NCBI RefSeq assembly: GCF_001427585.1
Contig: NZ_LMGY01000015.1
Location: 87,850-151,849 of the forward strand
Source: Pseudoxanthomonas sp. Root630
GTDB lineage: Bacteria; Pseudomonadota; Gammaproteobacteria; Xanthomonadales; Xanthomonadaceae
Direction: 5' to 3'
DNA length: 64,000 nucleotides
Positions 8,928 to 17,699 of the stretch are shown piece after piece. The first letter of the stretch is position 1, and the number at the start of each line of letters is the position of its first letter. Below the pieces are notes generated by a model, which saw nothing but the letters and a program-made list of their open reading frames with translations, searched no databases and was not told the origin of the DNA. The translations under genes and the position numbers were made by a program.

Positions 8928-9697
8928 CAGCTGCGCAGCCCCACGCCCTTCTTCAGCAGCCACAGGCCGAGCGCAGCCAGGCCGACGACGAAGCCCAGCA
9001 TCAGCGCGTAGGCGATCCACAGCGGCACGTCGCTGGTGCCGAGCAGGCCGTAGCGGAACGCGTTGACCATGTAGAAGATCGGGTTGGCGTGCGTCAGCGC
9101 TTCCGCCCACGGCGGCAGCAGCGTCACCGAATAGAACACGCCACCCAGGTAGGTCAACGGGGTGAGGATGAAGGTCGGGACGATGGCGATGTCGTCGAAC
9201 TTCTTCGCATACGCCGCATTGACGAAGCCGGCCAGCGAGAAGATCGTCGCGCCCAGCAGCACCGTGGAGATCGTCACCAGCGGATGCGGGATGCGCACCT
9301 TGGTGAAGAACATCGCGATGACCAGCACGATGACGCCCACCATCAGCCCGCGCAGCACCGCGCCGGCCACGTAGCCGAGCAGGATCACCCAGTTCGGCAT
9401 CGGACTGACCAGCAATTCTTCGACGTGGCGGCCGAACTTGGCGCCGAAGAACGAGGACGAGATGTTGCCGTAGCTGTTCTGGATGATGCTCATCATCACC
9501 AGACCGGGGACGATGAACTCCATGTAGCTGTAGCCACCCATGTTGCGGATCTGGCTGCCGATCAGGCCGCCGAAGATCAGGAAGTACAGCGTCATGGTGA
9601 TGGCCGGCGGCACCAGGGTCTGGCCCCAGATGCGCAGGATGCGGGCGACTTCGCGGCGGACGATGGTGCCCAGCGCGACCAGGTTGGGGTGGCTCAT
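8927..9697 (-). CDS. yadH: ABC-2 type transporter permease (YadH-like)
   Basis: 256-residue inner-membrane permease with about six transmembrane helices. The family segments are GQTLVPPAITMTLYFLIFGGLIGSQI (helix 1), a cytoplasmic RHVEELLVSPMPNW coupling region, and the ABC-2 signature around PTFILTPLTYLGGVFYSVTLLPPW near the C-terminus. The start ATG (9697) overlaps the stop of the ATPase gene by 4 bp. With the partner ATPase it forms an exporter of the YadGH type, whose substrate is unknown in E. coli as well. Confidence 0.92.
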   Translation of the reverse strand: MSHPNLVALGTIVRREVARILRIWGQTLVPPAITMTLYFLIFGGLIGSQIRNMGGYSYMEFIVPGLVMMSIIQNSYGNISSSFFGAKFGRHVEELLVSPMPNWVILLGYVAGAVLRGLMVGVIVLVIAMFFTKVRIPHPLVTISTVLLGATIFSLAGFVNAAYAKKFDDIAIVPTFILTPLTYLGGVFYSVTLLPPWAEALTHANPIFYMVNAFRYGLLGTSDVPLWIAYALMLGFVVGLAALGLWLLKKGVGLRS

Positions 9698-10662
9698 GCC
9701 GCCTTCTCCTTGCCCGCGTCGCCATTGCCGGTCATGCGCACGAACAGCTCCTCCAGCCGGTTGCTCTTGGTGCGCATCGAGCGCACGCGGATGCCGGCGT
9801 CGTTGAGCGCGGCGAACACGCGGTTGAGGTCCATCGCGCGCGGCATGTCGAGGTCCAGCGTGTGCGCGTCGGTGGCGACCAGCGTGGTGCCCTCGATCAC
9901 GGGCAGCTGCGCGGGCAGCTCACCGTCGATGTCGAACAGGAAGCCTTCCACGTCCAGCTTGGCCAGCAGCGCCCGCATCGGGCCCTGCTCCACGATCACG
10001 CCGTGGTCGATGATGGCGAGGTTGCGGCAGAGGCTTTCGGCTTCTTCCAGGTAGTGCGTGGTCAGAATGATCGTGGTGCCGGCCGCGTTGATGTCCTTTA
10101 GCGTCTTCCACATGCCGCGGCGGATCTCGATGTCCACGCCGGCCGTGGGTTCGTCCAGGATCAGCAGCTTCGGCCGGGTCATCATGGCGCGCGCGATCAT
10201 CAGCCGGCGCTTCATGCCGCCCGACAGCGTGCGGCTCATGACGTGGGCCTTTTCCCACAGCTGTGCGCGCTTGAGTTCCTCTTCGGCCCGCACCAGCGCC
10301 TCGGCGCGGGGGATGCCGTAGAAACCCGCGTAGTTCACGCAGATGTCGAGCGGCTTCTCGAACATGTTGAAGTTGATTTCCTGCGGCACCAGGCCGAGCA
10401 GGCGCATCGCACCGTCGCGGTCGCGGTCGATGTCCACGCCGAACACGCCGACCTGGCCGCTGCTCTTGTTGACCAGCGAACTGACGATGCCGATCAGGGT
10501 GGACTTGCCGGCGCCGTTCGGGCCCAGCAGGGCGAAGAAATCGCCGGGTTCGACCTGCAGCGACACGCCCTTGAGGGCCTGGACGCCGGTGTCGTAGACC
10601 TTGCGCAGGTCGGTGATGGCCAGCGCGGGAGCAGCGGCCGATGCCGCGGAGGGAGACGCCAT
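9694..10662 (-). CDS. yadG: ABC transporter ATP-binding protein (YadG-like)
   Basis: 322 residues, cytoplasmic ATPase subunit. Motifs: Walker A GPNGAGKST, Q-loop LVPQEINFN, signature LSGGMKRR, Walker B LLILDEPTAGVD, H-loop TTHYLEE. A Ser/Ala-rich stretch of about 15 residues precedes the ABC domain; the start at 10662 (MASPSAAS) was preferred over an upstream in-frame codon at 10806 that would add 48 unrelated residues. It is the first gene of the coupled unit with yadH, panE and the epimerase. The next gene upstream (fpr) is divergent, so the operon promoter lies in the 100-bp gap. Confidence 0.93.
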   Translation of the reverse strand: MASPSAASAAAPALAITDLRKVYDTGVQALKGVSLQVEPGDFFALLGPNGAGKSTLIGIVSSLVNKSSGQVGVFGVDIDRDRDGAMRLLGLVPQEINFNMFEKPLDICVNYAGFYGIPRAEALVRAEEELKRAQLWEKAHVMSRTLSGGMKRRLMIARAMMTRPKLLILDEPTAGVDIEIRRGMWKTLKDINAAGTTIILTTHYLEEAESLCRNLAIIDHGVIVEQGPMRALLAKLDVEGFLFDIDGELPAQLPVIEGTTLVATDAHTLDLDMPRAMDLNRVFAALNDAGIRVRSMRTKSNRLEELFVRMTGNGDAGKEKAA

Positions 10663-10762
10663 GGGAGCCTTGCGGTGCGCCGCGGGGGCGCGGTGGGAGG
10701 GCGAACGCTTATTATAGGCGTCCCGCCGGGGCCGCCCCGGGCCACACAGTGTTCCAGCCGCC

Positions 10763-11515
10763 TTGGCGATCGTTCCTTTTCCCCTGAAGCTCGTCGGCCG
10801 GCGCATGCTGGCGCCCAGCGTGGGCCACTACAGCTTCGTGCGCGACGACGGGCAGCCGCTGGACTTCATCCCCGGCCAGTTCATCCAGGTGCATTTCAGC
10901 TACGCCGACGGCACGGCGACCAAGCGCAGCTACTCGCTAGCGACGATCCATGACCATGCGATGGGTCCGGGTGAAGCCGTGGAGATCGCGGTCAGCTACG
11001 TGCCTGGCGGCGCGGCGACGGCGTTGTTCGAAGGCCTGCCGGAAGGCGGCCACGTCGAGGCGAGCGGTCCGTTCGGCCGCTTCTGCCTGATGCCCGGCGA
11101 CCAGAACCGGCGGTATCTGCTGATCGCCACCGGCACGGGCGTGACCCCGTACCGCGCAATGCTGCCGCAGCTGGAAGCGCTGATGCGCGAGCGTGGCGTG
11201 GAGGTGGTCCTGCTGCAGGGCGCGCGCACGCCAGAGGAACTGCTGTACGGCGACGATTTCCGTGCCTTCGCCGATACGCATCCCGGTTTCCGCTTCGTCC
11301 CGTGTTTCTCGCGCGAGCTGCCCGCCGATCCGCATGCCGACGTGCGCCAGGGCTACGTGCAGCAGCAGCTGGCAGAGTTCGTACCCGATCCCGCGCGCGA
11401 CATCGCCTACCTCTGCGGCAACCCCAACATGGTGGATGCGTGCTTCGAGGCGCTGAAGGCGCACGGCCTGCCGATCCCGCAGATCCGGCGCGAGAAGTAC
11501 GTCAGCAGCAAGTAA
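10763..11515 (+). CDS. fpr: Ferredoxin-NADP reductase family flavoprotein
   Basis: 250 residues if the TTG at 10763 is used; there is no upstream ATG and the next in-frame ATG (10805) would remove the first beta strand. The FAD domain shows the RxYS motif (KRSYSLAT) and the NADP domain GTGVTPYRAML, followed by YLCGNPNMVD and a C-terminal REKYVSSK. This is the plant-type FNR fold with FAD, moving electrons between NADPH and ferredoxin or flavodoxin in the cytoplasm. It stands alone, divergent from yadG, with an AT-rich TTATTATAGG stretch at about 10709 as a possible -10 element. Confidence 0.85.
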   Translation: MAIVPFPLKLVGRRMLAPSVGHYSFVRDDGQPLDFIPGQFIQVHFSYADGTATKRSYSLATIHDHAMGPGEAVEIAVSYVPGGAATALFEGLPEGGHVEASGPFGRFCLMPGDQNRRYLLIATGTGVTPYRAMLPQLEALMRERGVEVVLLQGARTPEELLYGDDFRAFADTHPGFRFVPCFSRELPADPHADVRQGYVQQQLAEFVPDPARDIAYLCGNPNMVDACFEALKAHGLPIPQIRREKYVSSK

Positions 11516-11564
11516 CACTGCGTTCCCGGCGTCCGCCGCCACGCATCGCCAGCGTCTTCTACCC

Positions 11565-11987
11565 TCAACGCACCGGGTGCGGCACTTCGATGATCTCGGG
11601 CGTGATGTTGCGCAGGTTACCCGAACACCGCAGCTGGTACTCCGACCCGGCTTTGGCTGTGAACTCGGGGAAATTCAGACTCACCACGAAGCCGCCCCCG
11701 TTGCAGTCCATGCGGACGACATAGGTTCCAGGCGGAACATAGAAAAGATTCCGCTGCCGACGCAGCGTCGGCGCCTCGAGCCGTTGTCCAGTCCTTGCAT
11801 CGTAGATCGAATCGACGTGCCCGACGAAGACTGCCGTCAAGCCGGCCATCCACATGGACTGATCTTCGGTGACGCCCCTGATAAGCGCCACATTGTCCAA
11901 CGATTCATTGGGATCCGGGACGATTGCGCAGCCGCCCATCAATGCGACGAAGCCAAGCAGCAGGGCATTCACCAAGGTCCTTCCCAT
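11565..11987 (-). CDS. Small lipoprotein of unknown function
   Basis: 140 residues starting MGRTLVNALLLGFVALMGGC, a type II signal peptide with a convincing lipobox (MGGC, lipidated Cys at about residue 20). The mature domain is beta-rich with the segments YVPPGTYVVRMDCNGGG and YQLRCSGN, two cysteines that may pair, and a short PHPVR end. The PPGxYxV pattern is common in small secreted beta-sandwich proteins. An in-frame extension to 12212 exists but would bury the signal peptide. The gene is convergent with fpr. No family recognised. Confidence 0.7.
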   Translation of the reverse strand: MGRTLVNALLLGFVALMGGCAIVPDPNESLDNVALIRGVTEDQSMWMAGLTAVFVGHVDSIYDARTGQRLEAPTLRRQRNLFYVPPGTYVVRMDCNGGGFVVSLNFPEFTAKAGSEYQLRCSGNLRNITPEIIEVPHPVR

Positions 11988-12187
11988 TGCGTCTCCAAGT
12001 GTCTTGAGCGAACAGCCAAGCAGTCGGAAACCTTCCTGGCATTGACCAAGGATTCTCTTTGCCCCCTTCATCGTCGTCAATGGAACCTCGCTCCGGCCAG
12101 GCCCAGCAACTTGCGGGGGCCTTCGGTCACATCCGCCCCTCTGCTCCGTCATGGCATGCTGGAACCAGCCTACAACGGGACAGATAC

Positions 12188-13696
12188 ATGGAATTCCAGT
12201 TTCGTCGAACACTCGCGCCGGCCTTGGGCGCCCTGATACTCGCCGGCTGCAATGGCGCGGCTCCGGGCCCCGAGCAGCAGGCCGTCCGCCATTACGGTGA
12301 GCTTGCCTTCAAGCCCTGCACGCTGACCGCGCCCTACCTGACCACCAACGTCGAAGCGCAATGCACGACGTTCGAGGTGGCCGAGGATCCGGCCAAGCCG
12401 GAGGGCCGCAAGGTCGCGCTCAACATCGCCTGGCTGCCCGCCACCAACGAGGGCGCGGCCACCGAGGACCCGGTGTTCTTCCTCGCCGGTGGCCCGGGCC
12501 AGTCGGCCGTGCAGGTGTGGCCGGCCATCGATGGCGCCTTCCGCGACGTGCGCAAGTCGCGCCACATCGTGCTGGTGGACCAGCGCGGCACCGGCAAATC
12601 GAACCCGCTGTCCTGCAAGGACGACGCAGGCCGCAACGCCTACGGCGACGCCGAGGACATGAGCGAAGCCTCTGCGGTCGAATTCGCCCGCACCTGCGCC
12701 ACGTCGCTGCAGGCCGATCCGCGCTTCTACACCACCAGCGATGCCGTGCGCGACCTGGACAGCGTGCGCAAGGCGCTGGGCGCGGCGAAGATCAACCTGG
12801 TCGGCGGCTCCTACGGCACGCGCGTGGCGCAGCAGTACGCGATGCACCACCCCGACAGCACGCGCAGCGTGGTGATCGACGGCGTGGTGCCCAACGAGCT
12901 CGTGCTGGGCAGTGAGCATGCGCGCAACCTGGACGCCGCACTGGCGTTGCAGTTCCAGCATTGCCAGGCCAACGAGACGTGCAAGAAGCGCTTCGGCGAC
13001 GACCTACGCGGCCAACTGGGCACGCTGATGGCGCGCCTGGCCGCCACCCCGGTGAGCACCGAGTACCGCGACCCTTCGACAGGCGAATTGGTCACCGGTG
13101 AAGTGAATGCCGGGACTGTCGCGGGCATCACCCGCATGTACTCCTACTACCCGCAGGGCGCCGCCCTGTTGCCGCTGGTGTTGAACGAAGCCCAGCAGGG
13201 CCGGTACGGCTCGCTGATGTCGCTGGCCAAGCTGCTGGAGACGCAGGTCGGCGACCAGTTCATGCATGGCATGCAGCTGTCGGTGATCTGCGCCGAAGAC
13301 GCAGACCTGCTGAAGGCCGACCCCGGCGACGCCGGCACAGTGCTCGGCAGCACGCTGGGCGACACGCTGAAGTCGCAATGCGGCGCATGGCCGACGGGCA
13401 CGCGCCCGGCGGATTTCCACACCGCGTGGACCTCCGATATCCCCACGCTGTTGACGTCGGGCGAGATGGATCCCGTGACGCCGCCGCGCTACGGCGAGCA
13501 GGTGTTGCGCACGCTGTCGAACGGCCGCCACCTGGTGCTGAAAGGCCAGGGCCACGGCACGTTCGCGGTCGGCTGCATGCCCAAGCTGCTCGGCCGTTTC
13601 CTGGAGACGGCCGACGCGAAAGGCCTGGATGCGAAATGCCTGGACAGCCTCGACTACGTGCCGCCTTTCACCAGCTTCAACGGCTGGGAGCCGTGA
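12188..13696 (+). CDS. Alpha/beta hydrolase lipoprotein (S33 aminopeptidase-like)
   Basis: 502 residues. The N-terminus carries a signal with lipobox (LILAGCNG), so the enzyme is probably anchored in the envelope. The alpha/beta hydrolase core has the oxyanion segment FFLAGGPGQSA, VLVDQRGTGKSNP, the nucleophile elbow GGSYGTR, an acid in GEMDPVTPP and the catalytic His in GHGTF. This arrangement matches tripeptidyl aminopeptidase/proline iminopeptidase-like S33 peptidases of Xanthomonadaceae and actinomycetes. The ATG at 12188 places the signal peptide at the N-terminus; the longer frame from 12059 was rejected. The natA-natB exporter genes follow after 43 bp on the same strand, perhaps cotranscribed. 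Confidence 0.85.
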   Translation: MEFQFRRTLAPALGALILAGCNGAAPGPEQQAVRHYGELAFKPCTLTAPYLTTNVEAQCTTFEVAEDPAKPEGRKVALNIAWLPATNEGAATEDPVFFLAGGPGQSAVQVWPAIDGAFRDVRKSRHIVLVDQRGTGKSNPLSCKDDAGRNAYGDAEDMSEASAVEFARTCATSLQADPRFYTTSDAVRDLDSVRKALGAAKINLVGGSYGTRVAQQYAMHHPDSTRSVVIDGVVPNELVLGSEHARNLDAALALQFQHCQANETCKKRFGDDLRGQLGTLMARLAATPVSTEYRDPSTGELVTGEVNAGTVAGITRMYSYYPQGAALLPLVLNEAQQGRYGSLMSLAKLLETQVGDQFMHGMQLSVICAEDADLLKADPGDAGTVLGSTLGDTLKSQCGAWPTGTRPADFHTAWTSDIPTLLTSGEMDPVTPPRYGEQVLRTLSNGRHLVLKGQGHGTFAVGCMPKLLGRFLETADAKGLDAKCLDSLDYVPPFTSFNGWEP

Positions 13697-13739
13697 GCCG
13701 CGCCCCGCGCGCCCGACCTATCTTCATGGACATGACCTC

Positions 13740-14486
13740 ATGATCATCGCCAACGATCTCCACAAGACCTTCAAGACGAAGACCGGCACCGTCACCGCCG
13801 TGGACGGCGTCAGCTTCACCGCCCGCGACGGCCAGATCACCGGCCTGCTCGGACCCAACGGCGCGGGCAAGACCACCACCATGCGCATGCTGTACACGCT
13901 GATGTCGCCCGATCGCGGGCAGGTCACCGTGGACGGCATCGACGCCACGCAGGATCCGGTCGCGGTGCGTCGGGCGCTCGGCGTGCTGCCCGACGCGCGC
14001 GGCGTGTACAAGCGCCTGACGGCACGCGAGAACATCGCCTACTTCGGCGAGTTGCACGGTCTGTCGGCCGCGCAGATCGCGGCACGCACGCAGGCGCTGT
14101 CCGATGCGCTCGACATGGGCGACATCCTCGATCGCCAGACCGAAGGCTTCAGCCAGGGCCAACGCACCAAGACCGCGATCGCCCGCGCGCTGGTCCACGA
14201 TCCGCGCAACGTCATCCTCGACGAGCCCACCAACGGCCTGGACGTGATGACCACGCGTGCGATGCGCGGCTTCCTGCGCCAGCTGCGCGACGAAGGCCGT
14301 TGCGTGATCTTCTCCAGCCACATCATGCAGGAGGTGGCCGCGCTCTGCGACCGCATCGTCATCATCGCCAAGGGCACGGTGGTCGCCGCCGGCACGGCGG
14401 ACGAGCTGCGCGAACAGGCAGGCGAGGACAACCTGGAGGATGCGTTCGTCAAGGTAATCGGTTCGGAGGAGGGCCTGCTGGCATGA
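13740..14486 (+). CDS. natA: ABC transporter ATP-binding protein (NatA-like)
   Basis: 248 residues. Walker A GPNGAGKTT, signature FSQGQRTK (a Q-for-G variant common in NatA), Walker B VILDEPTNGLD, H-loop SSHIMQE. NatA-type ATPases pair with NatB permeases in Na+ or drug/metabolite export. The ATG at 13740 fits the typical N-terminus IIANDLHKTF. The stop overlaps the start of natB by 4 bp (ATGA), showing translational coupling. Confidence 0.9.
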   Translation: MIIANDLHKTFKTKTGTVTAVDGVSFTARDGQITGLLGPNGAGKTTTMRMLYTLMSPDRGQVTVDGIDATQDPVAVRRALGVLPDARGVYKRLTARENIAYFGELHGLSAAQIAARTQALSDALDMGDILDRQTEGFSQGQRTKTAIARALVHDPRNVILDEPTNGLDVMTTRAMRGFLRQLRDEGRCVIFSSHIMQEVAALCDRIVIIAKGTVVAAGTADELREQAGEDNLEDAFVKVIGSEEGLLA

Positions 14487-15664
14487 ACATGTTCCGCACC
14501 GTTTTCACCGTGATGCGCAAGGAATTGCGCGAACTGGCACGCGATCGCCGCACACTGGCCCTTTCGCTGCTGCTGACGCCACTGCTCTACCCCGCGCTCA
14601 TCCTGGGCATGGGCTATCTGACGGAGAAGCGTGTTCGTACGCAGGTCGACAAGACGCTGTCGATTCCCGTGGTCGGCGCCGAGCACGCGCCGAACCTGGT
14701 GAAGTTCCTCGCCACCAACGGCATCACCCCGGCGCCGGCGCCAGCGAGCCTGGACGCGTCGATCCGCTCGCAGGAAATCGACGCGGCGCTGCGCATCAGC
14801 CCGGACTATGCCGAGGACTGGCGCAACGGCCGCCCTGCCCTGGTGGAGATCATCCGCGACAGTACGCGACGCGATGCCGACATCCCGACCCAGCGCCTGC
14901 AGGCGGCGTTGAACGCCTACAGCCAACAGGTGGGTGCGTTGCGGTTGCTGGCCCGCGGCGTGGACGCGTCGGTCGCGCGGCCGGTCAACGTCGGCTTGCA
15001 GGACATGGCCACGCCGGAAGCCAAGCAGGGGATGCTGCTGTCGGTGATGCTGCCCTACCTGTTGATCCTCACGTCCTTCATCGGTGGTGTGTATCTCATC
15101 CTCGACGCCACGGCCGGCGAGCGCGAACGCCAGTCCCTCGAGCCCCTGTTGGCCACGCCTGCCGCCCGCAGTGCCATTGTCAGTGGAAAGATAGCGGCCG
15201 CCTGCGTGATCGGCATGTGCACCGTCGTGCTGACGCTGTTGTCACTGAAGTTCAGTTCGCAGTTCTCGACCGGCGTGGCAAGGCAACTCGATGTCTCCTT
15301 CATCGCGATGGCGAAGATGCTGGTGGTCCTGCTGCCGATGCTGTTCATCGGTACCTCGCTGCTCACTTACCTGGCGGCGTCGGCCAAGAGCATGAAGGAA
15401 GCGCAGAGCCACATGACCTGGCTGATGCTGCTTCCGATGATTCCGACCTTCGCGCTGATGGCGAATCCGGTGAAGAGCCAACTGTGGCAGTTCGCCGTGC
15501 CGTTCCTGGCGCAGAACCAGCTGTTGCTGAAAGTGATCCGCAACGAGTACATCAGCGCCCAGACATGGCTGATCTACGTGGCGGCCGCGTTCGGTGTGGC
15601 GGCGTTGCTGTGGTTCGCCGCGGTGCGCCGCTACCAGCAGGAGAAGCTCGCCATCGCCGGATGA
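14483..15664 (+). CDS. natB: ABC transporter permease (NatB-like)
   Basis: 393-residue ABC-2/NatB membrane protein. The architecture is one N-terminal helix (TLALSLLLTPLLYPALILGM), a large periplasmic domain of about 170 residues, then a cluster of five or so helices from LSVMLPYLLILTSFIGGVYLILD to the end. The segment DATAGERERQSLEPLLATP is the usual cytoplasmic coupling loop. The start overlaps the natA stop. A strong intrinsic terminator follows 22 bp after the stop, so natA-natB (and perhaps the hydrolase before them) form one unit. The substrate cannot be inferred. Confidence 0.9.
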   Translation: MNMFRTVFTVMRKELRELARDRRTLALSLLLTPLLYPALILGMGYLTEKRVRTQVDKTLSIPVVGAEHAPNLVKFLATNGITPAPAPASLDASIRSQEIDAALRISPDYAEDWRNGRPALVEIIRDSTRRDADIPTQRLQAALNAYSQQVGALRLLARGVDASVARPVNVGLQDMATPEAKQGMLLSVMLPYLLILTSFIGGVYLILDATAGERERQSLEPLLATPAARSAIVSGKIAAACVIGMCTVVLTLLSLKFSSQFSTGVARQLDVSFIAMAKMLVVLLPMLFIGTSLLTYLAASAKSMKEAQSHMTWLMLLPMIPTFALMANPVKSQLWQFAVPFLAQNQLLLKVIRNEYISAQTWLIYVAAAFGVAALLWFAAVRRYQQEKLAIAG

Positions 15665-15685
15665 TGGGCGCACACGCTGGACGCG

Positions 15686-15712
15686 AACGGCCACCGCAAG
15701 GTGGCCGTTTTT
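15686..15712 (+). terminator. Intrinsic terminator after natB
   Basis: A 10-bp perfect stem (AACGGCCACC / GGTGGCCGTT) with a GCAA tetraloop is followed by a T-run (15707-15712). It is placed just after the natB stop. Confidence 0.85.
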
Positions 15713-15736
15713 GCATCGGGATGGCCCCTGATCGCC

Positions 15737-16288
15737 TCAGAAGCGGTACTCGTACCCCAAGGTGAGCGTCTGCGCCGTGACATCGGCGTTGTACAGGTCG
15801 CCCTTGTTGTAGTCGTAGTTGAGGCTCACACCGTTGTGGTGGTCGAAGTCGTAGCCCGCGCCCACGCCGAAATAGGGCTTGGTCGAGCGCTCGCGCAACT
15901 GCAGTTCGCCCGAGCGGAGCTTGCTGTTGACGCTCTGTACGCCGGCGCGGCCCGCGAGGAAGAAGCCCGTGTTGTCGGCACCAAAGTTCTTCTTGCCCAC
16001 CACGCCCAGACCGGCAGCATCCATGTCGTAGGCGGCGTCGCCGAAAGAACGATCGCCCAGGATCGAGTAGAACCCCTCCATCGCGACATGGGGCGTGAAG
16101 TAATGACCAATGCGCAAGCTGTAAGCCGTGTCGGTATCGTCCGCGCTGAGGTCGCCGACGGCGACTTCCAGATCGGTATGGCCGATTTCGGCGCGTCCGT
16201 ACCATTGACCAGCCTGCGTGGCAGCCGCCGTGGAAGACAGGGTCAGGCATGCCAGCGTACATGCGCAGGCAAGAGTGAATCGCTTCAT
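15737..16288 (-). CDS. Small outer-membrane beta-barrel protein
   Basis: 183 residues starting MKRFTLACACTLACLTLSS, a Sec signal peptide with cleavage after AAA. The mature part alternates polar and aromatic residues in about eight strands (QWYGRAEIGHTDLEV, AYSLRIGHYFTP, FFLAGRAGVQS, KPYFGVGAGYDF, QTLTLGYEYRF) and ends in the outer-membrane signature aromatic F, after YRF. It resembles OmpW/OmpA-type eight-stranded porin-like barrels, but function is unknown. Two adjacent ATGs exist (16291 and 16288); the second sits 7 nt from AAGGA and was chosen. It ends opposite natB. Confidence 0.8.
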   Translation of the reverse strand: MKRFTLACACTLACLTLSSTAAATQAGQWYGRAEIGHTDLEVAVGDLSADDTDTAYSLRIGHYFTPHVAMEGFYSILGDRSFGDAAYDMDAAGLGVVGKKNFGADNTGFFLAGRAGVQSVNSKLRSGELQLRERSTKPYFGVGAGYDFDHHNGVSLNYDYNKGDLYNADVTAQTLTLGYEYRF

Positions 16289-16408
16289 CATGGAATCCTT
16301 CCGTATTGTTATGGGTAGCCCGTCGTGCGGGCGGCGCACATTACGCGGAGCTATCCCGCTTCGTCCAGATATCACTGACTATTGTTAGCCGACCTGTCGC
16401 GACGCAAA

Positions 16409-16442
16409 CAAAAAAAAAGCCGGCGCGAGGCCGGCGTTTTTT
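16409..16442. terminator. Bidirectional terminator-like hairpin
   Basis: GCCGGC stem on both sides of a GCGAG loop, with an A-run before it (16409-16418) and a T-run after it (16437-16442), so it can work on either strand. It lies between the TonB-domain lipoprotein gene, for which it is downstream, and the barrel gene, for which it is upstream. Confidence 0.8.
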
Positions 16443-16463
16443 CTGGCAACGCTGGGCGATGTA

Positions 16464-17459
16464 TCAGGTGCCCGGGCTGAAGCCGATGGTGCGACGCGTG
16501 GTCACCGGCGCATCCACCGGCTCGAAGCGCCAGCGACGCACGGCGTTCAGCGCTTCGCGATCGAACACGCGCGCCGGCGTGGCGCGTACGACGCGGGCGT
16601 TGGTCACCGAACCGTCGGTGCCGACGGTGATCTCGACCAGCACTTCACCCTGGGTGCCGGAACGCAATGCTTCCGGCGGATAGCGCGGGGCCGGCGTGCT
16701 GACCGCGCGCAGTGCCTGCGCGGGTGCAGCTGCGGGCGCAGCGGCGCGGGCGGCCGCGGCCTGGCGCTCGGCGGCTTCGCGCTGGGCGGCGGCCTGGCGT
16801 TCGGTTTCCTGGCGAGCGGCCTCGGCGCGGGCGGCTTCCTGCTGCTGTGCCAGCTGCTGGGCCGCGGCGGCTTCCGTCGCGCGCTGTTGGTCAGCCTGCT
16901 GGGTGAGGCGCTGCTGCTCCTTCAGCTTCGCGTCCTCGGCAGCCTTGGTCTTGGCGGCTTCATCGGTGACGGCTCGCGCAGCCACGGCCTGCTGCGCCGA
17001 GGTGATGCTCTGCTGGAGGCGAGGCAACGCCGGCTGCTTCGGATCGGCCTTCTCGATGATGGCGGCCAGGCGCTGCGCTTCGGGGAACTCCTCGCGCGCG
17101 ATGCTCTGTTCGGCGGCGATCACGGTGTAAGGCAACAGGTCGGTCAGCGCGCTGGTGACGCCCGGATCGTTGGGGAGCTTGTCGCGCAGCGCGAGGTAGT
17201 ACTCCATCGCGTTGTCGCCACCGGGGGCGTAGATGCGGTTCTCGCGCAGCGCCTTCGTGGCCGCCTCGCGCAGGGCGTCGGCGTTCATCGCCTGGACTTC
17301 GGCGGACACGGCCGGCGGCGGCGGCGTGGCGGCCGGGGTCGCGGCGGTGGTGGCGGCCGGCGCTGCGGCTTCGTCCTGCTTCGAACAGGCGGCAACGGCG
17401 ACGACCAGCAACAGCGGCGCGGCATAGCGCAGGCGCCCGGTCATGCGGATCAAGGACAT
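16464..17459 (-). CDS. Lipidated TonB-domain protein with coiled coil
   Basis: 331 residues. The N-terminus is a lipoprotein signal ([12 protein letters not shown], lipobox VAAC) instead of the uncleaved TonB anchor. A Pro/Ala-rich linker, a helical segment with possible repeats (about 55-160), and a long Ala/Gln/Glu/Arg coiled coil (about 165-245) lead to a C-terminal TonB domain (STPAPRYPPEALRSGTQGEVLVEI, VVRATPARVFDREALNAVRRWRFEP). The domain is TonB-C family, but lipidation and lack of the ExbB-contacting SHLS-type helix argue against a classical energy transducer. It may brace envelope components instead. SD GGGGGAG precedes the ATG. It is 240 bp downstream of mnmE on the same strand. 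Confidence 0.85.
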   Translation of the reverse strand: MSLIRMTGRLRYAAPLLLVVAVAACSKQDEAAAPAATTAATPAATPPPPAVSAEVQAMNADALREAATKALRENRIYAPGGDNAMEYYLALRDKLPNDPGVTSALTDLLPYTVIAAEQSIAREEFPEAQRLAAIIEKADPKQPALPRLQQSITSAQQAVAARAVTDEAAKTKAAEDAKLKEQQRLTQQADQQRATEAAAAQQLAQQQEAARAEAARQETERQAAAQREAAERQAAAARAAAPAAAPAQALRAVSTPAPRYPPEALRSGTQGEVLVEITVGTDGSVTNARVVRATPARVFDREALNAVRRWRFEPVDAPVTTRRTIGFSPGT

Positions 17460-17699
17460 CGTTTCTACTCCCCCAAGAACGTTTCTAATGATGGCGATGC
17501 CCCGGCGCCGGTGTGCGGCTTCGGGGCGGATCGGTCGATGCGGGCCCGCTCTCCGGACACCTCTTCCCGGCCGAAGGCCCAGTGGAGAGCGGTGCGATGC
17601 CTGTTTCGGGTACCCCTACCCGATGCTCAGGGTACGTCGGCGCCTCACCGACCACACTTGATGCGCGTCACACTTTTGTCGCGATTCGGGGCGCGAACG

